Shown piece by piece: positions 58,335 to 64,000 of a stretch of 64,000 bases of DNA; position 1 is the first letter of the stretch, and each line of letters opens with the position of its first letter. The notes beneath the pieces are model-generated. The model did not search any database and was not told where the DNA came from. It worked only from the letters and a program-made list of their open reading frames with translations. The stretch is taken from contig NZ_CP117435.1 in assembly GCF_030687495.1 (NCBI RefSeq), positions 372,001 to 436,000 of the forward strand. The letters are read 5' to 3'. The translations under genes and the position numbers were made by a program. This DNA comes from Pseudomonas sp. FP453 (GTDB taxonomy: Bacteria > Pseudomonadota > Gammaproteobacteria > Pseudomonadales > Pseudomonadaceae).

Positions 58335-60897
58335 TTCCCAAGCCACGCCAGAGACTCTGCAAGAGTACCTGGCGCACCTGCCGATGACGGCCGAGCAGCG
58401 CGCCGAGCTGGCGGGCTGCACGTCTTTCAGCGAGTTGCACGAACGCTTGTCGTCGTCCACCTTCGACGCCCCGACCGACGCCGCCCAAGCGTCGGTGGGC
58501 TCGCGGCTGCTGCTCAACAGTGCCGAAGAGCTGCAAGACGCCGAAATGCTCGTGCTCGACGCCGAAGGCCGCGTGTGCCTGAAAGCCACGCCGCCGATCC
58601 GTCGGACCAAAGTGGTGCCCGAGCCTTGGCGCACCAATATCCTGGTGCGCGGTTGGCGCCGGATGACTGGTCGCACCAACCCGCCGAAGCCGCCGAAAGA
58701 CGAACGTGTATTGCCGGCTGCGCGCTGGCGTACCGTGGGTTCGATCCGTCGCTACATCCTGCTGGTGCTGATGCTCGGCCAGACCATCGTTGCCGGCTGG
58801 TACATGAAAGGCATCATGCCGTACCAGGGCTGGTCGCTCGTCGACTTCGACGAAATCCGCAACCAGACCCTGCTGCAAACCGCAACGCAGGTGCTGCCTT
58901 ACGCCCTGCAAACCAGCATCCTGATCATGTTCGGGATCTTGTTCTGCTGGGTGTCGGCGGGTTTCTGGACCGCGCTGATGGGCTTCCTGGAACTGCTGAC
59001 CGGTCACGATAAATACCGCATTTCCGGTAAAAGTGCCGGTGACGAGCCGATTCCGAAGGACGCCCGCACCGCGCTGGTGATGCCGATCTGCAACGAAGAC
59101 GTGCCCCGCGTATTCGCCGGTCTGCGCGCCACCTTCGAATCGGTGGCCGCCACGGGCGACCTGGACCGCTTCGACTTCTTCGTGCTCAGCGACAGTAACG
59201 ACGCCGACATCTGCATCGCCGAACAGCAAGCCTGGCTCGACGTGTGCCGTGAAGCCGGTGGTTTCGGCAAGATCTTCTATCGCCGCCGTCGCCGTCGCGT
59301 CAAACGCAAGAGCGGCAACCTCGACGACTTCTGCCGTCGCTGGGGCGGTGACTACAAGTACATGGTCGTGCTCGACGCCGACAGCGTGATGAGCGGCGAG
59401 TGCCTGACCAGCCTGGTGCGCCTGATGGAAGCCACGCCGGATGCCGGGATTATCCAGACCGCGCCGCGTGCGTCGGGCATGGACACCCTGTATGCGCGCA
59501 TGCAGCAGTTCGCCACCCGTGTGTACGGCCCGCTGTTCACCGCCGGCCTGCACTTCTGGCAGCTGGGTGAATCCCACTACTGGGGTCACAACGCGATCAT
59601 CCGCATGAAACCGTTCATCGAGCACTGCGCCCTGGCACCGTTGCCGGGCAAAGGCGCGTTCGCCGGTTCGATTCTGTCCCACGACTTCGTTGAAGCTGCG
59701 CTGATGCGCCGTGCCGGCTGGGGCGTGTGGATTGCCTACGATCTGCCGGGCAGCTACGAAGAACTGCCGCCGAACCTGCTGGACGAACTCAAGCGTGACC
59801 GTCGCTGGTGCCACGGCAACCTGATGAACTTCCGCCTGTTCCTGGTCAAGGGCATGCACCCGGTGCACCGTGCGGTGTTTCTCACCGGCGTGATGTCCTA
59901 CCTGTCGGCGCCGCTGTGGTTCCTGTTCCTGGTGCTGTCTACCGCGTTGCTGGCGGTGAACACCCTGATGGAACCGCAGTACTTCATGGCCCCGCGCCAG
60001 TTGTACCCACTGTGGCCGCAATGGCATCCCGACAAGGCGGTGGCGCTGTTCTCCACCACCATCGTGCTGCTGTTCCTGCCAAAACTGCTGAGCATCATCC
60101 TGATCTGGGCCAAGGGCGCGAAAGAGTTCGGTGGCAAGTTCAAGGTGACCCTGTCGATGCTGCTGGAGATGCTGTTCTCCATGCTGCTGGCGCCGGTGCG
60201 AATGATCTTCCACACCCGTTTCGTCCTGGCCGCGTTCCTCGGCTGGGCCGCAACCTGGAACTCGCCGCAGCGTGACGACGACTCCACGCCGTGGAGCGAG
60301 GCGGTCAAGCGCCACGGTCCGCAAACCGTGCTGGGCTTCCTGTGGGCACTGTTGGTGGTGTGGCTGAACCCGAGCTTCCTGTGGTGGCTGGTGCCGATTG
60401 TCGGTTCGCTGATGCTGTCGATTCCGGTCTCGGTGATTTCCAGCCGGGTCAAGCTGGGCCTCAAGTCCCGCGACGAGAGCCTGTTCCTGATTCCCGAGGA
60501 ATACAATCCGCCGCAGGCGCTGCTGTCCACCGAGAAGTACACCCACGAAAACCGTTGGCATGCACTCAACGACGGCTTTGTCCGCGCCGTGGTCGACCCG
60601 CAGCAGAATGCCCTGGCCTGTGCCCTGGCGACGTCGCGTCACCGCGAAGCGGAGCCGATCGAGTACCTGCGCGCCGAGCGTGTGCGCCATGCGTTGAAAG
60701 TCGGCCCTGCCGGCCTCAACAACGGCGAACGCGTGGCCTTGCTCAGTGACCCGGTCGCCCTGGCCCGCCTGCACGAGCAGGTCTGGAGCGAAGGGCATGC
60801 CGAGTGGCTGGGGGCGTGGCGTGAGTCGATCAAGGCTGATCCGCACGCGCCGTTGCTGCCGCTGCAACCGCAAGTCTCCCAGGCCCAACCGGCCTGA
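58327..60897 (+). CDS. opgH: Glucans biosynthesis glucosyltransferase OpgH
   Basis: OpgH is the inner membrane glucosyltransferase that makes linear glucan from UDP-glucose for periplasmic glucans. The 856-residue protein shows a cytoplasmic N-terminus, membrane helices ([37 protein letters not shown]), a GT2 catalytic domain ([29 protein letters not shown], and the RRWCHGN acceptor motif) and further helices after it. The ATG at 58327 lies in the opgG coding end. A hairpin follows the stop. Confidence 0.96.
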   Translation: MSNSQATPETLQEYLAHLPMTAEQRAELAGCTSFSELHERLSSSTFDAPTDAAQASVGSRLLLNSAEELQDAEMLVLDAEGRVCLKATPPIRRTKVVPEPWRTNILVRGWRRMTGRTNPPKPPKDERVLPAARWRTVGSIRRYILLVLMLGQTIVAGWYMKGIMPYQGWSLVDFDEIRNQTLLQTATQVLPYALQTSILIMFGILFCWVSAGFWTALMGFLELLTGHDKYRISGKSAGDEPIPKDARTALVMPICNEDVPRVFAGLRATFESVAATGDLDRFDFFVLSDSNDADICIAEQQAWLDVCREAGGFGKIFYRRRRRRVKRKSGNLDDFCRRWGGDYKYMVVLDADSVMSGECLTSLVRLMEATPDAGIIQTAPRASGMDTLYARMQQFATRVYGPLFTAGLHFWQLGESHYWGHNAIIRMKPFIEHCALAPLPGKGAFAGSILSHDFVEAALMRRAGWGVWIAYDLPGSYEELPPNLLDELKRDRRWCHGNLMNFRLFLVKGMHPVHRAVFLTGVMSYLSAPLWFLFLVLSTALLAVNTLMEPQYFMAPRQLYPLWPQWHPDKAVALFSTTIVLLFLPKLLSIILIWAKGAKEFGGKFKVTLSMLLEMLFSMLLAPVRMIFHTRFVLAAFLGWAATWNSPQRDDDSTPWSEAVKRHGPQTVLGFLWALLVVWLNPSFLWWLVPIVGSLMLSIPVSVISSRVKLGLKSRDESLFLIPEEYNPPQALLSTEKYTHENRWHALNDGFVRAVVDPQQNALACALATSRHREAEPIEYLRAERVRHALKVGPAGLNNGERVALLSDPVALARLHEQVWSEGHAEWLGAWRESIKADPHAPLLPLQPQVSQAQPA

Positions 60898-60903
60898 TTC
60901 AGA

Positions 60904-60931
60904 CGCCCCCGGGGGTTCACTCCGGGGGTGT
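60904..60931 (+). terminator. Terminator after opgH
   Basis: CGCCCCCGG-GGGTTCACT-CCGGGGGTGTTT: a GC-rich hairpin with a short T-run seven bases after the stop. Confidence 0.65.
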
Positions 60932-61083
60932 TTCAAACGCTGGTCCTACAGCGTTTTGCGCTTCTTCCTGTTAGCGCTAACTCCTTGTTATTTCGAAACA
61001 AAAGACCCTTCGCCGAGGCGTATTGCCGTGCCTGCGGCTGGGGTAGCATCGCCCCGCAAATTTGACTCGACACGGGGATATTC

Positions 61084-61884
61084 ATGTTCAAAAGGTATGG
61101 TTCGGCATTGCTGATAGGCGCTGTCGCATTGATGTTCGGTGGCCCGCTGCAGGCTGGCGCCCTGGATGACGCCGTGCGGCGCGGCGTGCTCAAGGTGGGC
61201 ACCACGCCCACCTATGTGCCCTTTGAAATGACCGACCGGCAGGGGCGCATTGTCGGCTTTGAAATCGACTTGCTCCAGGCCATGAGCCGTGCCCTCGACG
61301 TCGAGTTGGAGTTGGTTGCGGTGCCCTATACCGAGCTGCTGCCGGGGCTCATGGCGAAGCGCTTCGATCTGATCGGCAGCGGCATGACCGTCACCCAGCA
61401 ACGCAATCTCAGGTTGAATTTCAGTGATGCCTTCATGGTGGTGGGCCAGACCGTGCTGCTGCACCCCAGCCTGGCGGGCAAGGTCACCAGCATCGAAGAC
61501 CTGGATGAAGCGGGCTACCGGATCGCGGCCACTGCCGGCACCACGGGGGAAATGGCGGCGCAACGGTTCCTGGGGGCGGCCCGGCTCAGCAGTTTCACCA
61601 CGCCGGAAGAAGGCGTGCGGCACGTGGTGGAAGGCAAGGCCGATGCGTTCGTCCACGACGCACCGTACAACCTGATCGCTATCAGCCGAGCGGAAAACGC
61701 CAGCCTGTTTGCCCTCGAACAACCCTTTACCTACGAGCCCCTGGCGTTCGGCCTGAAAAAGGGCGATTACGACAGCCTCAACTGGATCAATCACTTCCTC
61801 AACCAGGTGGCCCAGGACGGCACCTATGATCGGCTGCACGACAAGTGGTTCAAGGACACGGCCTGGATGGCGGATATTGAGTGA
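61084..61884 (+). CDS. Amino acid ABC transporter substrate-binding protein (paralogue 1)
   Basis: The 266-residue precursor has a signal peptide (GPLQA near residue 22). The mature protein is an SBP_bac_3 family member: GVLKVGTTPTYVPFEMTD, FDLIGSGMTVTQQRNLRLNF and YEPLAFGLKKGDYDSLNW. It shares long blocks with the next gene, so the two arose by duplication. A hairpin with a T-run follows (61951-61975), so it is probably expressed separately. The ligand is unknown. Confidence 0.9.
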   Translation: MFKRYGSALLIGAVALMFGGPLQAGALDDAVRRGVLKVGTTPTYVPFEMTDRQGRIVGFEIDLLQAMSRALDVELELVAVPYTELLPGLMAKRFDLIGSGMTVTQQRNLRLNFSDAFMVVGQTVLLHPSLAGKVTSIEDLDEAGYRIAATAGTTGEMAAQRFLGAARLSSFTTPEEGVRHVVEGKADAFVHDAPYNLIAISRAENASLFALEQPFTYEPLAFGLKKGDYDSLNWINHFLNQVAQDGTYDRLHDKWFKDTAWMADIE

Positions 61885-61950
61885 AAGTCATAACTGCTTA
61901 CATATCAGTCGATTGCCACGCACGGGCGCTGACGCGTCTACGCCTGTGGT

Positions 61951-61975
61951 TCCCCCGGCTTTTGTGGGGTTTTTC
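61951..61975 (+). terminator. Terminator between the two binding protein genes
   Basis: CCCCCGG...GTGGGG followed by TTTTT, about 67 bases after the stop of the first gene. The stem is short. Confidence 0.55.
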
Positions 61976-62100
61976 TGACATACGCCGACAACAAATACCC
62001 GTGAAACCTTTGTGACGGGCAGCGAGTGGGTTAGGATCGCATCCCGTTATGGTGCAGCCCTTTTGCGCGCCGACCTTATAAGAATCGTTCAGGGGACTTG

Positions 62101-62901
62101 ATGATGAAAAAGTATCTTTCGATGCTGCTGCTCGGCGTCACCGCGCTGGTCGCGGCCAATGCGGCCCAGGCCGGTGCGATCGACGATGCGGTCAAGCGCG
62201 GCACGCTGAAAGTCGGCATGGACCCGACCTACATGCCGTTCGAAATGACCGACAAACGCGGTGAAATCATCGGCTTCGAAGTGGACATCCTCAAGGCCAT
62301 GGCCAAGTCCATGGGCGTCAAGCTGGAGCTGGTGTCCACCGGTTACGACGGCATCATCCCGGCTTTCCTGACCGGCAAGTTCGACATGATCGGCAGCGGC
62401 ATGACCCTGACCCAGGAACGCAACCTGCGCCTGAACTTCAGCGAACCCTTCATCGTAGTCGGCCAAACCCTGCTGATCCGCAAGGACCTGGAAGGCACTA
62501 TCAAGTCCTACAAAGACCTGAACGACGAGAAATACCGCCTGACCTCCAAGCTGGGCACCACCGGTGAGATGGTCGCCAAGAAGCTGATCTCCAAAGCCAA
62601 GTACCACGGCTATGACAATGAGCAAGAAGGTGTGCTGGACGTGGTCAACGGCAAGGCCGATGCCTTTGTGTATGACGCGCCGTACAACGTGGTTGCCGAG
62701 AAGAAAGTCGGTAACGGCAAGCTGGTGTTCCTCGAAGAACCGTTCACCTTCGAACCCCTGGCGTTTGGCCTGAAAAAAGGCGATTACGACAGCATCAACT
62801 TCATCAACAACTTCCTGCACCAGATCCGTAACGACGGCACCTACGATCGCATCCATGACAAGTGGTTCAAGAGCTCCGAGTGGCTCAAGGACATGGAATA
62901 A
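62101..62901 (+). CDS. Amino acid ABC transporter substrate-binding protein (paralogue 2)
   Basis: The 266-residue precursor begins MMKKYLSMLLLG and has a signal peptide ending near NAAQA. The mature part matches the preceding paralogue in most motifs (GTLKVGMDPTYMPFEMTDK, FDMIGSGMTLTQERNLRLNF, FEPLAFGLKKGDYDS). It is the likely partner of the permease 131 bases downstream and of the ATPase that starts at the window end. AGGGGAC lies before the tandem ATG codons; I use the first. Confidence 0.92.
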   Translation: MMKKYLSMLLLGVTALVAANAAQAGAIDDAVKRGTLKVGMDPTYMPFEMTDKRGEIIGFEVDILKAMAKSMGVKLELVSTGYDGIIPAFLTGKFDMIGSGMTLTQERNLRLNFSEPFIVVGQTLLIRKDLEGTIKSYKDLNDEKYRLTSKLGTTGEMVAKKLISKAKYHGYDNEQEGVLDVVNGKADAFVYDAPYNVVAEKKVGNGKLVFLEEPFTFEPLAFGLKKGDYDSINFINNFLHQIRNDGTYDRIHDKWFKSSEWLKDME

Positions 62902-62924
62902 GGCTCTAGACCGAGTTGCCTGTA

Positions 62925-62996
62925 TCGCAGGCAAGCCAGCTCCCACATTTGACCGTGTTCACACATCCAAAGGTGGGAGCGGGCTTGCCCGCGATG
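62925..62996. repeat. REP-type palindromic pair, mixed arms
   Basis: The left arm is the complement of the GGGAGCTGGCTTGCCTGCGA type and the right arm is GGGAGCGGGCTTGCCCGCGA. It stands between binding protein and permease genes, where such hairpins may set their relative expression. Confidence 0.9.
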
Positions 62997-63032
62997 GCGG
63001 CCTCACAGGCAACACACATCGCGGAAAGTTAA

Positions 63033-63992
63033 ATGAAACAGAAAAAAGCCCAATGGCCCTGGCACCTGCTGACCGTGGTCGTGCTGGTTGGCCTGGCCGG
63101 CGCCTTGTACTACGCCACCTCGCTGATGTCCTACGAGTGGCGCTGGAATCGCGTACCGCAGTACTTCGCCTACCAGGCTGAAACGTCCCAGCGCGCGGCG
63201 GATATTTCCACCGTGGTCGAGCTGGTGCGCAAAGGTGACGTCGCCGAAGTGACCCTGCGCAACGACGCGGGCGCCGAGCAAAAGCTGACCGTCGCCGACA
63301 ACAGCCTGCAAGTGGCGCGTGGCGATGACGTGGCCGAAGGCGACGTGATCGGCGTGACCCGGCATTGGGCGCTGGGCCCGTTGATGTGGGGCTTGTGGAC
63401 CACGCTGTGGCTGTCGGTGGTGTCCGGCATCCTCGGGCTGGCGATCGGCTTGGCGACCGGCCTGTGCCGGCTGTCGAATAACCCGACCTTACGCGATCTG
63501 TCGACGATCTACGTCGAACTGGTACGCGGAACGCCGCTGTTGGTGCAGATCTTCATCTTCTATTTCTTTATCGGCACGGTGCTCAACCTGTCCCGGGAAT
63601 TCGCCGGGATCGCCGCGCTGTCGCTGTTCACCGGTGCCTATGTGGCAGAGATCGTGCGCGCGGGCGTGCAGTCGATCACCCGTGGCCAGAACGAAGCCGC
63701 CCGCTCCCTGGGCCTGAGCGCCAGCCAGTCGATGCGCCACGTGGTGTTGCCGCAGGCGTTCAAGCGCGTGCTGCCGCCGCTGGCCGGGCAATTCATCAGC
63801 CTGGTGAAAGACACCTCGCTGGTCTCGGTGATCGCCATCACCGAACTGCTCAAAAGCGGCCGCGAAGTGATCACCACCTCGTTCTCGCCGTTTGAAATCC
63901 TGTTCTGCGTCGCAGGCTTGTACCTGTTGATCAACCTGCCGCTGTCGAAAATGGCCAGCCGGCTTGAGCGGAGGCTCGCGCAAAGTGATTGA
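63033..63992 (+). CDS. Amino acid ABC transporter permease
   Basis: The 319-residue inner membrane protein begins with a short basic tail, one helix (LLTVVVLVGLAGALYYATSL) and a periplasmic domain of about 80 residues (residues 35-110) before the classic five-helix core. The core has VELVRGTPLLVQIFIFYF and the ATPase-contact loop GQNEAARSLGLSASQSMRHVVLPQAFK. This is the HisM/GlnP (polar amino acid) family with an extra N-terminal domain. The ATG follows GCGGAAAGTTAA. The stop overlaps the start of the next gene. Confidence 0.93.
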   Translation: MKQKKAQWPWHLLTVVVLVGLAGALYYATSLMSYEWRWNRVPQYFAYQAETSQRAADISTVVELVRKGDVAEVTLRNDAGAEQKLTVADNSLQVARGDDVAEGDVIGVTRHWALGPLMWGLWTTLWLSVVSGILGLAIGLATGLCRLSNNPTLRDLSTIYVELVRGTPLLVQIFIFYFFIGTVLNLSREFAGIAALSLFTGAYVAEIVRAGVQSITRGQNEAARSLGLSASQSMRHVVLPQAFKRVLPPLAGQFISLVKDTSLVSVIAITELLKSGREVITTSFSPFEILFCVAGLYLLINLPLSKMASRLERRLAQSD

Positions 63993-64000
63993 AGTCCGCG
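63985..64000 (+). CDS. ABC transporter ATP-binding subunit, first codons only
   Basis: A GTG at 63985 (GCTCGCGCAAA upstream, inside the permease end) opens a frame reading MIEVR, the usual start of polar amino acid ABC ATPases, and overlaps the permease stop by eight bases. Only 16 bases lie in the window, so the call rests on position and these five codons. Confidence 0.5.

Overview
The window is chromosomal core DNA of a Pseudomonas, most likely of the P. fluorescens group. The evidence is high-GC codon use throughout, the Pseudomonas-type his cluster (hisBH, a DUF2164 gene, hisAF), the envC-ctpA-polysaccharide deacetylase run, a hut locus with two hutH genes and dedicated urocanate and histidine transporters, and about fourteen palindromic repeats built from GGGAGCGGGCTTGCCCGCG-like units. 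No tRNA, rRNA, insertion sequence, phage or CRISPR array was seen.

Layout. 1-447: 3' end of an MFS transporter. 669-3715: histidine biosynthesis (hisB, hisH, DUF2164, hisA, hisF). 3783-8768: a periplasmic binding protein, then a minus-strand three-gene cassette (Vps62-like gene, trypsin-like protein, second Vps62-like gene). The same promoter-like element precedes each cassette gene. 8841-14045 (minus): gpmI, envC, ctpA, divergent polysaccharide deacetylase. 14197-15377: rhodanese-like protein, grxC, secB. 15510-16404: trmL and a divergent membrane protein. 16400-22002 (minus): a triple-hairpin RNA that I read as NrsZ, then ntrC-ntrB, a hypothetical exported protein and glnA. 22337-36495: thiI, typA, a YkgJ-type protein, glgP, a DUF2339/DUF3999 pair, fbp, and small or lipoprotein genes. 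36625-52649: the complete histidine utilisation locus (hutF, hutC, hutD, hutU, urocanate permease, hutXWV, hutH-like, hutH, histidine permease, hutI, hutG). 52841-64000: choline-type binding protein, alpha/beta hydrolase, proline iminopeptidase, dtd, opgGH, two paralogous amino-acid binding proteins, an ABC permease and the first codons of its ATPase.

How the genes work together. Nitrogen control dominates. NtrB/NtrC (16942-19460) appear to regulate themselves, glnA and the NrsZ-like RNA: each of the three has a sigma-54 (-24/-12) motif with GCAC-N7-GTGC-type NtrC sites upstream. The hut locus degrades histidine through urocanate, formimidoylglutamate and formylglutamate to glutamate. Its hutU promoter shows a sigma-54 motif followed by a HutC operator over the expected start site, and a second HutC-type operator lies between hutF and hutC.

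Points for a second look. (i) The Vps62/protease/Vps62 cassette: shared promoter elements with an exact 13-nt spacer, a protease-like protein with Phe at the expected nucleophile position, and Ser/Thr-rich strands that recall aerolysin-type pore formers. (ii) The first HutH-like protein, which lacks the Ala-Ser-Gly triad needed for the MIO cofactor. (iii) The triple-hairpin RNA, with compensatory changes in its stems. (iv) Single-base frameshifts in gpmI and in the first Vps62-like gene, each pinpointed to one base and possibly assembly errors. Everything was read by eye; no database search was run.
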